Origin: an uncultured Collinsella sp.
GTDB lineage: Bacteria > Actinomycetota > Coriobacteriia > Coriobacteriales > Coriobacteriaceae
NCBI GenBank assembly: GCA_958453575.1
Contig: CAUDYH010000035.1
Coordinates: 1 to 8,795, forward strand
Reading direction: 5' to 3'
DNA length: 8,795 nucleotides
Shown: positions 1-6,131 of the stretch, piece after piece
Layout of the letters: each line of letters begins with the position of its first letter
Position numbering within the stretch: the first letter of the stretch is position 1
Position numbers and translations under genes: made by a program
Notes under the pieces: generated by a model
Seen by the model: the letters and a program-made list of their open reading frames with translations, nothing else
The model's database searches: none
Told to the model about the DNA's origin: nothing

Positions 1-26
1 GGCACTTAGGAGCGCCCCCAAGTGCC
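1..26. other. Hairpin at window edge
   Basis: A 7-bp perfect inverted repeat, GGCACTT (1-7) and AAGTGCC (20-26), encloses a GC-rich loop that can pair further. It may be the end of a terminator for a gene lying left of the window. No T-tract is visible to its right, and the left side is cut off, so direction and role cannot be decided. Confidence 0.4.
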
Positions 27-30
27 GGCA

Positions 31-101
31 CCGCGTCTGCCTGCGGCGGCCGCGCCCCGCTGCGTCGCTTCGCTCCCTTGCGGGTTCGAATCCCTCCGCT
101 T
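31..101. repeat. GC-rich repeat, copy A (short form)
   Basis: This stretch matches 164-284 almost base for base: CCGCGTCTGCCTG, then CGGCGGCCGCGCCCCGCTG (44-62), then a TCGCTTCGCTCC-type segment, ending in GGGTTCGAATCCCTCCG (82-98) and CTTG. It lacks about 48 bp present in copy B. Copy B has CTTGCG at both ends of that extra piece, so A can be explained as B after a deletion between short direct repeats. The terminal GGGTTCGAATCCCTCCG is the exact reverse complement of the T-arm and acceptor segment of the tRNA-Gln gene at 345-361. No coding signal is seen. Confidence 0.7.
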
Positions 102-148
102 GGCGGCGTTGGCTCGATTTGCTTGACGTGAGGGGCTCTTGGCTGGTG

Positions 149-164
149 TGGGACGGAGGGATTC
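149..164 (-). repeat. tRNA-Gln 3'-end fragment (direct copy)
   Basis: Sixteen bases, TGGGACGGAGGGATTC, are identical to 340-355, the 3' acceptor/T-arm part of the neighbouring tRNA-Gln, in the same orientation and downstream of the tRNA 3' end. A partial 3' copy downstream of an intact tRNA is the pattern left by tRNA-targeting integration. At about 190 bp spacing, with no integrase, it may equally be part of the local repeat family. Confidence 0.6.
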
Positions 165-284
165 CGCGTCCGCCTGGTCGGCGGCCGCGCCCCGCTGTGT
201 CGCTTCGCTCCTTGCGTGCTGCGCTAGAAAACGCTTCGCGTTTCCTCAGCTCCGCACCCTTGCGGGTTCGAATCCCTCCGCTTG
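164..284. repeat. GC-rich repeat, copy B (long form)
   Basis: This is the second copy of the repeat at 31-101, with CGGCGGCCGCGCCCCGCTG at 179-197 and GGGTTCGAATCCCTCCG at 264-280. The extra internal segment (about 217-262) contains a small hairpin, AAACGC-TTC-GCGTTT. Its edges are an inverted repeat: CGGAGGGATTC (154-164) and GAATCCCTCCG (270-280), with TGTGGG (147-152) and CCCACA (285-290) outside. The block 147-290 therefore resembles a small non-coding element with imperfect terminal inverted repeats. No target-site duplication was recognised. Nothing else is apparent in the gene-free stretch 1-291. Confidence 0.65.
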
Positions 285-291
285 CCCACAA

Positions 292-333
292 GAAAGCGCC
301 CTGGGCCGTTATGGGCTCAGGGCGCTCATTTTT
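292..333 (-). terminator. Terminator of tRNA-Gln, possibly bidirectional
   Basis: AGCGCCCTG (295-303) pairs perfectly with CAGGGCGCT (318-326). Four more pairs (one G-U) close a 6-base loop. Read on the minus strand just after the tRNA CCA, the hairpin is followed by TTTCTT, as expected for a terminator of the tRNA. On the plus strand it is followed by CATTTTT (327-333), so it could also stop rightward transcription. Confidence 0.75.
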
Positions 334-335
334 AA

Positions 336-410
336 TGGCTGGGACGGAGGGATTCGAACCCCCAACAGCCGGCACCAAAAACCGGAGTTCTACCGTTGAA
401 CTACGTCCCA
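336..410 (-). tRNA. tRNA-Gln (anticodon UUG)
   Basis: Read on the minus strand, a 7-bp acceptor stem forms from TGGGACG and CGTCCCA, followed by discriminator G and an encoded CCA (336-338). The anticodon arm is CCGGT-TTTTGGT-GCCGG, which places TTG at positions 34-36 and reads CAA (Gln). The T-arm GGGGG-TTCGAAT-CCCTC closes with one G-U pair. The first pair is U-A, as in other bacterial tRNA-Gln. The gene lies 38 bp behind the peptidoglycan-binding gene on the same strand and is followed by a hairpin terminator. Confidence 0.93.
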
Positions 411-441
411 ATGTTTGGTGTTGCCCAAAAGCAACTCGTCT

Positions 442-470
442 AGTTTACCTAATCTGCGAGGGCATCGCAA
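442..470 (-). promoter_or_regulatory. Possible promoter of tRNA-Gln
   Basis: On the minus strand, TTGCGA (465-470) and TAAACT (442-447) are separated by 17 bases, each matching the sigma-70-type consensus at 4 of 6 positions. The start would fall about 25 bases before the tRNA. The -35 lies inside the last codons of the upstream gene. Alternatively the tRNA may be processed from that gene's transcript. Confidence 0.3.
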
Positions 471-1354
471 ACGCCATCGAGAAGGCGGACGGCGAGGGTC
501 TGCGCGTCGCTTGCGGTAAAGGTGCCGTTGTAACGCGTCATGCCGGTGAGCTCGATGCGAATTCGTGCCGGCTTTTGCTGTGCGGCGACATTGGCGGTAC
601 GGATGCGCTGGGCCAGGTTGTGGCACTCGGCGAGGGCGATCGTGGCGCGCGGGGCGGCGTCTGCAGGCAACTCGTCGCTTGCGATCTCGAGCACCAGGTC
701 GACATCGGTCGGAACCTCGGAATCGCAAAGCATCATGCCGCTGCTGTCGGTCGTCGCCGTGGCGATGTTCCACATGCGCGATGCTACGCTGCGCGCGATA
801 GGGTCCTCGCCGATGACGGCAATCTGGAAACGCTCGAGCACGTTGGCGGCGCGCGCAAAACCGATGCGAGACTCGGCTTCGGTGACCGAGGGCTTGCCCT
901 CCCACACATGGTGCAGGCGGTTGATGTAGGCGTAGGTGTCCTGGAAGGCCATGCCGTCGGCAAACAGGCCGACATTTTCCTGGAACTGCTGCAGGGCGGC
1001 CTCGGTATGCGGACCAAAGTAGCCGTCGTCTTCGCCACAGGCAAAGCCCAAAACGTTGAGAGCGCGCTGCAGGGCCTTGACGTCGGCGCCGTGAAAATTG
1101 GGCATGCGAAGGTAAAGCGTGCGATCGCCCAACTTGTATGAAGCGTCTACAAGGGCGCTCCAGCAGGGGATATCGACAGCATAACCGGCCGCAAGGCCGC
1201 TATCGAGCCTAAACGTGCCAACGGCCTGCTCGGTGGTGGTGCCAAAGCGCTTGTCGGCGACCTCGTCGGCATCGATGGTGTAACCGAGCTGCAGAAGGCG
1301 GGACTGAACATCCTCGACGGCTGCTCCCTGCATGCCCGTGGTAATAGGTTCCAT
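449..1354 (-). CDS. CwlM-like peptidoglycan-binding protein with degenerate amidase-like C-terminus
   Basis: This 301-residue protein has two PG_binding_1 repeats (about residues 7-70 and 86-146). The stretch WSALVDASYKLGDRTLY (65-81) and the second repeat (DDGYFGPHTEAALQQFQ, 109-125) resemble mycobacterial CwlM from memory. After a linker, residues 175-301 look like a shortened amidase_3 fold: VDLVLEI (218-224), RIRIELTG (264-271, with E268) and a C-terminal helix. The DPGHGG zinc motif and the second zinc-binding His are not recognisable. There is no signal peptide or membrane segment, so a cytoplasmic location is inferred. CwlM is a cytoplasmic, catalytically inactive activator of MurA controlled by PknB. 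This protein lacks CwlM's C-terminal tail, so only a related regulatory role is proposed. The start is set by AAAGGGG 7 bases before ATG. The alternative is a generic peptidoglycan-binding protein. Confidence 0.8.
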   Translation of the reverse strand: MEPITTGMQGAAVEDVQSRLLQLGYTIDADEVADKRFGTTTEQAVGTFRLDSGLAAGYAVDIPCWSALVDASYKLGDRTLYLRMPNFHGADVKALQRALNVLGFACGEDDGYFGPHTEAALQQFQENVGLFADGMAFQDTYAYINRLHHVWEGKPSVTEAESRIGFARAANVLERFQIAVIGEDPIARSVASRMWNIATATTDSSGMMLCDSEVPTDVDLVLEIASDELPADAAPRATIALAECHNLAQRIRTANVAAQQKPARIRIELTGMTRYNGTFTASDAQTLAVRLLDGVCDALAD

Positions 1355-1372
1355 GAACGAACCCCTTTCGGC

Positions 1373-1412
1373 GTACGATTCGTACTATTTTGAGCGCGTG
1401 TCGGATAGACAA
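1373..1412 (-). promoter_or_regulatory. Promoter and palindrome upstream of the peptidoglycan-binding gene
   Basis: On the minus strand TTGTCT (1407-1412), 17 bases, then AATAGT (1384-1389) form a moderate promoter (4 of 6 each). A perfect dyad GTACGA-T-TCGTAC (1373-1385) touches the -10 and covers the likely start site, so it could be an operator. A second TTGTCT lies 10 bases further upstream, and another dyad, TGCAT-AAAC-ATGCA, is at 1423-1436. No clear terminator for the upstream synthase gene is seen in the 139-bp gap. Confidence 0.4.
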
Positions 1413-1493
1413 CGCGAGACAATGCATAAACATGCACTCAACAGTGTAGCAACTTGTACCCAAACGCGCTGCCCACAGGTTTTGTGACCCCCG

Positions 1494-2519
1494 CTAGTTG
1501 AGGCGCTCCACAAAGAAATCTGCCATGGAGAGGAACAGTTCGCGTGCGTGCGGGTCAAGCTCAACGTTCTCGATGGCAGCCTTGGCTTTTGCGGTCAGGT
1601 CCAGCGCGTAGGCGTGAGCATATTCGATGGAGCCGGTCTGCTGGAAGATCTCCACGGCGCGCGCGAGCTGCGCGGGGTCCTCGGTGCCCGAGGAAAGGAT
1701 TGCCTCGACCTCGTCGTGATGGCGCTCATCAGACAGGGCGTGCACGGCAACGAGCGTGCGTTTGCCCTCGGTGATGTCGGTGCGGAAGTCCTTGTTGGCG
1801 GCCTCTTTGGTGCCGACCAAGTTGAGCAGGTCGTCCTGAATCTGAAAGGCAAGGCCGGTGTGCAGGCCAAAGGCGCGTAGCGCATCGACCTGCTCTTCGC
1901 TGCCGCCGCCGATAATGGCTCCGGCGGCAAGCGGCGTGGCTCCGCTGTAATACGCGGTCTTGTGCGTCGCCATGTCCAGGTAGTCATCAACCGAGATATC
2001 AAAGCGCTCGTCACGGACCCAACCCAGGTCAAGCGCTTGACCCTCGATGGTGCGGACGATCATCTCGGTAAGCTCGTGGAGCACACGCAGCTTCACGTCG
2101 GACTCGAGCGTGGGATCGTCGAGAACCGTCTTGGTGACCATGGTGAGCGCCAGGTCGCCACAATTGATGGCGAGCCCCGTGCCCTCGGTAAGGTGCATGC
2201 AGGGCTTGCCTCGACGAAGCTGTCCGTTGTCGGCGATGTCGTCGTGGATGAGCGCACCCGACTGGAAATGCTCGATAGCTGCCGCGGCGCTGCGGGCGCT
2301 CTCAAAGCTACCGCCCACTGCGGTTGCGGCGAGCATGCAGATAAGCGGGCGGTGGCGCTTGCCGGCGTTGGCCGTAAAAGCCGAGAGCGGCGCGTACAGG
2401 TAGCGTTCGATATCGGCAGAGGTCGCCTGTCCGTCAAAGAACGTGGCCAGATAGTCATTAATCTGGTCAAAGTACTGGGCTAAAAAGCAGGTAAACGGAC
2501 TGGACACGGGTTCTCGCAT
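1494..2519 (-). CDS. Trans-polyprenyl diphosphate synthase
   Basis: This 341-residue all-helical prenyl chain synthase condenses isopentenyl diphosphate onto an allylic diphosphate. Family motifs appear in order: GKRHRP (53-58), the first Asp-rich motif DDIAD (93-97) followed by GQLRRGKP, GQALDLGW (160-167), KTAYYS (187-192), the second Asp-rich motif QDDLLN (228-233), and EGKRT (251-255). The second motif ends in Asn where DDxxD is usual; its first two Asp remain. The residues 4 and 5 before the first motif are small (Ala89, Gly88), which suggests a longer product than farnesyl diphosphate. Geranylgeranyl, heptaprenyl or similar products cannot be told apart from the sequence. An in-frame TAA lies 9 bases before the ATG, fixing this as the earliest start; the ribosome site is weak (AAGAAAG). 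It probably supplies quinone side chains or lipid carriers. Confidence 0.9.
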   Translation of the reverse strand: MREPVSSPFTCFLAQYFDQINDYLATFFDGQATSADIERYLYAPLSAFTANAGKRHRPLICMLAATAVGGSFESARSAAAAIEHFQSGALIHDDIADNGQLRRGKPCMHLTEGTGLAINCGDLALTMVTKTVLDDPTLESDVKLRVLHELTEMIVRTIEGQALDLGWVRDERFDISVDDYLDMATHKTAYYSGATPLAAGAIIGGGSEEQVDALRAFGLHTGLAFQIQDDLLNLVGTKEAANKDFRTDITEGKRTLVAVHALSDERHHDEVEAILSSGTEDPAQLARAVEIFQQTGSIEYAHAYALDLTAKAKAAIENVELDPHARELFLSMADFFVERLN

Positions 2520-2547
2520 TCTTTCTTAGGTTGCATCGATGTAGTGT

Positions 2548-2589
2548 GCAGGCAACATATTGCCACATTGTGCCTGCCTGCGTGGCAGG
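2548..2589 (-). other. Overlapping alternative hairpins between the PTS and synthase genes
   Basis: CCTGCC (2573-2578) pairs with GGCAGG (2584-2589). GCAGGCA (2548-2554) can instead pair with TGCCTGC (2571-2577), which uses the same bases. A third small stem is GGCAA-CATA-TTGCC (2551-2564). The first could be the weak end of the PTS transcript, but no T-tract follows it on the minus strand. Confidence 0.35.
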
Positions 2590-2633
2590 TTTGGGGATTT
2601 AAGGCAACGGCGCATGTCGGACGAGTTTCGTAG

Positions 2634-5084
2634 TTAGACCAGTCCAAAGTGCTCGAGCGCCTTGACGACGCCATCTTTGTCGACCGAGTCGGTGATGTAG
2701 TCCGCGCGCTTTTTGAGATAGTCCGGCGCATTGCCCATGGCGATACCGACATCGACGGCGTTCATCAGCGAGACGTCATTGCTGGCGTCGCCGATGCCGT
2801 ATACGGTTCCGTGGTGGGGATCGAGGGCGTCGAGTACGGACTGGATACCCTCGCGCTTGGTGCATTCGCGAGGCGAAATCTCGGTCACTTCGAGCTCGAG
2901 CTCGTTAAAGCAGAGCAGCGGCTCAAACGCTTGATCCTGAGCGATGCGGTTGGCAAGCGACGTGGACATTAAGATCTTGTAGGCGCTGTAATGTTGCAGC
3001 TGCGTAATTGCATCGCCCACGGTGCGAGCGTATCCCGGAGCGTCGGGCGCATCGGCACTCATGCGAACGACGCCATTGAGTCCCTCAAAACGAATCACTT
3101 CGTCCGATTGCTCAAGAATGGGAGCAAGGCGCTGCAGCATGCCGGGCGTCATCGCCAAATCGCGAATCACGTGTCCCTCAAGTTCGACATAGCCACCCGC
3201 GAGGCAGGCGATGCCGGTCCAGGGCAGCTCGAGCAGCTTTGGATGGATGCAGCTCAGCGTGCGCCCTGTGCAGATAAACGCCATATTGCCCTTGGCGACA
3301 AAATCACGGATGGCTTGCGAGACCGCTTCATTGGGATAGGGGGAGAGGTCTCGCTCGCTCTCGGGAAGCTCTTGTGCCACTCGAGGGTCTTGCCAGGCGA
3401 GTGTTCCGTCGATATCGAAGAAACAGATATCGCCGCGCTTATGGGCTGCGCTGGCGGCAGGGGAGGCCGAGGTGGTGGACACAAATCCCGGCTCGAGGCC
3501 CATGATCTGGTCAAAATGCTCTTTAACGCGGGGAACGGAGATGCCGATAATCACCTGGGCGGTCTTGCCCGTAATGATGAGGCCCTTGGCGCCCACCGCG
3601 ACAAACGACGCGTTATCTGCAACGATGGAAGGGTCTGCGACCTCGACGCGCAGGCGCGTGGCGCAGTTGGTTGCGCCCACGATATTGCCAACGCCACCTA
3701 AAAGCTGAATTACCCGCTCAGCGAGGACGTGATCTTGATCGGATTGAATACTGACCTCGCCATTGGGAGATTGCTCTTTGGCAAAGCCGCTTCCCGTTAA
3801 ACGATCGATTGCCGCGCGATTGGAGACATGATCCTCGCGGCCCGGCGTCTTAAGGTCATAGACCAAGATGAGTGCTCGAAAACTAACAAAAAAGATGAGG
3901 CTAAAGGCAAGACCGATACCGAGCGCCAAAAGGTAGGAGCCGGCATGCATTCGCATGAGTGGGATGAAGTTGAAGGCCGTCATTTCCATGAGACCGCCCG
4001 AGAAGATGCCGACGATACCGAAGAAGTTCATGGTCATGGCAAGGCAGGAGGATAGGACGGCGTAGAGCAAAAAGAGTCCAGGATAGGTGAACATAAAGAG
4101 AAACTCGAGCGGCTCGGTGACACCGCAGACCACCGAGGCGACGATGGCGGGCAAAAGGATGACCTTAAGGCCGGCGCGGCGTTCGGGTTTGGCGGTGAAA
4201 TAGAATGCTGCCGCGATGGCGGGAAGGCCAAAGAGCTTGCCCCAGCCGGTGGCGGTAAAACCTGCCCAGGGCGCAAGTTCATTTAAAGGGCGCGTGCTAT
4301 GGGAGAGAATGGGGAGCAGGTTGGTCCACGTGGCGTAAATACCGTCGTGAATGACCAGATTGTCGTAATAGATGGGCATATAGAGCAGGTGGTGCAGCCC
4401 CATGGGCTCGAGTGCTCGCTCCAAAAACACAAAGATGCCCACGCCGAAGGGGCCGACGCCCGCAAGTGCGTGGCGCAGCGTTTCGGTCACGGCGTATGCG
4501 AAGGGCACGATGGCGGCCGAGATGGCGGCAAGGGCAAACACGGCAAAAAAGCTGATGAGGTAGACCAGCGAGGAACCCGAGAAGGTGCCGAGCCAATCGG
4601 GAACCTTGGCATCGTAGAAGCGGTCATGGATGGCGACGACGGTTGCCGATACCGCCAGCGGGCCGATAATGCCGGTGTCGAGCGTCTTGATGCCGTCGAT
4701 GACGGTGATACCGCTGGCGGGGGTCAAAGATGATGGGTACTTAAGCCCAAGGTTGTCTCCGCTCAGCTTAATGATCTCGCTCAAAAAGAAGCAATAGGCA
4801 AAATAGGCCACGAGTGCCTCGAGGCAGCAGCGTGCCGGTTGCTTTTGGGCAAGACCGATAGGCAGCGCTACGGCAAAAAGGAGCGGGAGACGTTTAAAGA
4901 CCGTCCACGAGCCGCGCTGGATGATGGTCCAGAAAACGTACCAAGGGGTTCCGTATACGGCGAGGTCACCGACGATGTCTACGGTCGTGGCGAGGGCGGA
5001 GATGCCGACCATGAGGCCTGATATAGAAAACAGCATGGCGGGCGCGAACATTGCCCCGCCAAAGCGTTGGATTTTCTGCAGCAT
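2634..5084 (-). CDS. Alpha-glucoside/maltose-type PTS EIICB fused to Cof-family HAD phosphatase
   Basis: This 816-residue protein has three parts. Residues 1 to about 415 are an EIIC membrane channel of the GlvC/MalP family: MLQKIQRFGGAMF start, GWTVF-like SWTVFKRLPLLFAVALPIGL, GIKTLDTGIIG, GVTEPLEF (321-328) and LKTPGRE at its end. Residues about 455-530 are EIIB with the phospho-Cys motif NCATRLR (Cys474). After an Ala/Ser-rich linker (about 537-551) comes a complete HAD-IIB phosphatase with DIDGTL (Asp557, Asp559), Thr606 in CTGRT, Lys743 and GDASND (Asp766, Asp770). EIIA is absent, as in GlvC, so phosphate must come from another protein. The ATG at 5084 is chosen because AAAGG lies 7 bases upstream and the family begins here; a 12-residue-longer TTG start lacks a ribosome site. 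The likely role is import and 6-phosphorylation of an alpha-glucoside, with dephosphorylation by the tail (inferred). The exact sugar is unknown. Confidence 0.9.
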   Translation of the reverse strand: MLQKIQRFGGAMFAPAMLFSISGLMVGISALATTVDIVGDLAVYGTPWYVFWTIIQRGSWTVFKRLPLLFAVALPIGLAQKQPARCCLEALVAYFAYCFFLSEIIKLSGDNLGLKYPSSLTPASGITVIDGIKTLDTGIIGPLAVSATVVAIHDRFYDAKVPDWLGTFSGSSLVYLISFFAVFALAAISAAIVPFAYAVTETLRHALAGVGPFGVGIFVFLERALEPMGLHHLLYMPIYYDNLVIHDGIYATWTNLLPILSHSTRPLNELAPWAGFTATGWGKLFGLPAIAAAFYFTAKPERRAGLKVILLPAIVASVVCGVTEPLEFLFMFTYPGLFLLYAVLSSCLAMTMNFFGIVGIFSGGLMEMTAFNFIPLMRMHAGSYLLALGIGLAFSLIFFVSFRALILVYDLKTPGREDHVSNRAAIDRLTGSGFAKEQSPNGEVSIQSDQDHVLAERVIQLLGGVGNIVGATNCATRLRVEVADPSIVADNASFVAVGAKGLIITGKTAQVIIGISVPRVKEHFDQIMGLEPGFVSTTSASPAASAAHKRGDICFFDIDGTLAWQDPRVAQELPESERDLSPYPNEAVSQAIRDFVAKGNMAFICTGRTLSCIHPKLLELPWTGIACLAGGYVELEGHVIRDLAMTPGMLQRLAPILEQSDEVIRFEGLNGVVRMSADAPDAPGYARTVGDAITQLQHYSAYKILMSTSLANRIAQDQAFEPLLCFNELELEVTEISPRECTKREGIQSVLDALDPHHGTVYGIGDASNDVSLMNAVDVGIAMGNAPDYLKKRADYITDSVDKDGVVKALEHFGLV

Positions 5085-5124
5085 AATATGCCTTTCGGAT
5101 GCAACATGCTGTGCGAGCAAGAAC

Positions 5125-5147
5125 GTTTAAACAATGAACTCATTGTA
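5125..5147 (-). promoter_or_regulatory. PTS gene promoter with candidate repressor sites
   Basis: On the minus strand, TACAAT (5142-5147) matches the -10 consensus at 5 of 6; no good -35 is seen at 16-18 bases, which suits an activated or weak promoter. GTTTAAAC (5125-5132) lies about 9 bases downstream, over the likely start site, and fits the GTnTAnAC operator pattern of HutC/UTRA-type GntR regulators. An overlapping dyad, ACAATGA-AC-TCATTGT, spans 5131-5146. Confidence 0.5.
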
Positions 5148-5207
5148 GAGGACTGGCTGCTTGCCGCATTGACGGTTTTGATTCGGTCCGATTTGGGTTT
5201 CGGGGGA

Positions 5208-5219
5208 ACCGTCGACGGT
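5208..5219. promoter_or_regulatory. 12-bp perfect palindrome in the divergent intergenic region
   Basis: ACCGTCGACGGT reads identically on both strands and sits between the divergent PTS and regulator genes. It differs from the GTTTAAAC sites, so if functional it would bind a second factor. A further dyad, CCGAT-A-ATCGG, lies at 5237-5247. Confidence 0.3.
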
Positions 5220-5246
5220 AAATAATCCGTACTTTACCGATAATCG

Positions 5247-5275
5247 GTTTAAACAACTTTAAGAAATGCTATCGT
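5247..5275 (+). promoter_or_regulatory. Regulator promoter with overlapping operator-like site
   Basis: TTTAAA (5248-5253) and TATCGT (5270-5275), 16 bases apart, form a candidate promoter (4 of 6 each). The -35 lies inside GTTTAAAC (5247-5254), a second copy of the palindrome found before the PTS gene, 122 bp away. Binding there by the GntR protein would repress its own gene. Confidence 0.45.
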
Positions 5276-5308
5276 GCCTAGCCATACATATTCATTAGAG
5301 GTGAAGTT

Positions 5309-6028
5309 ATGCCAAAAGCGATTTACGAAGGAATCTACCGCGAGATCCGTTCGCGCATCATTAACGGGACCTATGCGTTTCAGGAGATGCTGCCAACCGA
5401 AGCCGAGCTGACCGCGGAGTTTGGCTGCACGCGCAATACCGTTCGACGCGCCTTGAGCATGCTGGCCGACCAGATGTTTGTGCAGCCTATACACGGCAAG
5501 GGCGTGCGCGTTATTTGGCTTAAGGGCGAAACCGACATGCTGGGCGCACTCGAAGAGGTTGAGTCGTTTGGCGAGTTCGCAAAACGCAACAATGCCGTCG
5601 CATCGACCGAGGTCAAGTCTTTTGAACATTTGATTTGCACTGAGCAACTGTCGCGCCGCCTTGGCTTTAAGGTGGGCGAGGAGCTGATTCGCGTCGTGCG
5701 TGTCCGAAGCCTCAACGGCAGCGCGCGCCAGGTGGACCACGGCTACTTTTTGGAGTCGATCGCCAAGGGCCTGACCCCCGAGATTGCGGCAAGCTCTATC
5801 TACGACTATCTGGAGCACAAGCGTGGCGTCAAAGTGATGGCGAGCCGCCGTACGGTGAGCGTCGAGCTTGCCAACGATGAGGACTGCAGCTACTTGGACC
5901 TTGGCAAGTACAACTGCGTCGCCGTTATGGAGAGCCAGTCGTACACCTCGGACGGCATCTTATTTGAGGTGACGCACGCTCGCACACACCCCGAGATCTT
6001 CCACTACCGCGTTAACTCCAAGCGATAG
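5309..6028 (+). CDS. TreR-like GntR-family transcriptional regulator (UTRA domain)
   Basis: This 239-residue protein is close in length to Bacillus TreR (about 238). The N-terminus is a GntR winged helix: Y-x-x-I-x-x-x-I-x-x-G pattern at 6-20, LPTEAELTAEFGCTRNTVRR (28-47) as the helix-turn-helix, and IHGKG (61-65) as the wing. Residues about 85-232 are a UTRA effector domain (LIRVVRVRSLNG, SIYDYLEHKRGV, LDLGKYNCVAVMES), which in TreR binds a sugar phosphate. AGAGGTG lies 6 bases before the ATG. It is divergent from the PTS gene and precedes the ABC importer, and GTnTAnAC-type sites lie before all three units. A repressor relieved by an alpha-glucoside phosphate is inferred; trehalose itself is not established, because no phosphotrehalase is visible. 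Confidence 0.88.
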   Translation: MPKAIYEGIYREIRSRIINGTYAFQEMLPTEAELTAEFGCTRNTVRRALSMLADQMFVQPIHGKGVRVIWLKGETDMLGALEEVESFGEFAKRNNAVASTEVKSFEHLICTEQLSRRLGFKVGEELIRVVRVRSLNGSARQVDHGYFLESIAKGLTPEIAASSIYDYLEHKRGVKVMASRRTVSVELANDEDCSYLDLGKYNCVAVMESQSYTSDGILFEVTHARTHPEIFHYRVNSKR

Positions 6029-6066
6029 CCGGCTAGCTCGCAGCCTGACGAGACTCATGTCCTCAA

Positions 6067-6121
6067 AGAGAAAACGCCCGGTCAAACCGACGATGCATCG
6101 GCTTGACCGGGCGTTTTCTCT
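6067..6121 (+). terminator. Strong terminator after the GntR regulator
   Basis: A perfect 19-bp stem joins AGAGAAAACGCCCGGTCAA (6067-6085) and TTGACCGGGCGTTTTCTCT (6103-6121). The region between can also fold (CGATGCATCG is palindromic). The GTTTTCTCT descending arm supplies the U-rich tract. It lies 38 bases past the regulator stop, separating it from the ABC operon. It could act in both directions. Confidence 0.88.
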
Positions 6122-6131
6122 GCATTCGATA

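Noticed and set aside
217..285. Possible plus-strand tRNA-Ser-like gene (CTAGAAA loop followed by GGGTTCGAATCCC)
   Set aside because: No 5' acceptor or D-arm partner, a mismatch at the base of the anticodon stem and a C-T mismatch in the T-stem; better explained as repeat sequence carrying a tRNA fragment.
1..300. CRISPR-like array in the repeat region
   Set aside because: Only two long repeat copies of unequal length, without regular short repeats and unique spacers.
119..1141. Plus-strand open frame running through the repeats, the tRNA and the peptidoglycan-binding gene
   Set aside because: It crosses a tRNA and a terminator and overlaps a recognisable gene on the other strand; it has no family motif.
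5085..5120. N-terminal extension of the PTS-HAD protein from a TTG codon
   Set aside because: It has no ribosome site, covers the AAAGG site used by the ATG at 5084, and family members start at MLxxIQRFGGAMF.
5249..5818. Minus-strand open frame opposite the GntR regulator
   Set aside because: No recognisable domain, and it would start inside the regulator; the plus-strand gene has a helix-turn-helix, a UTRA domain and a ribosome site.
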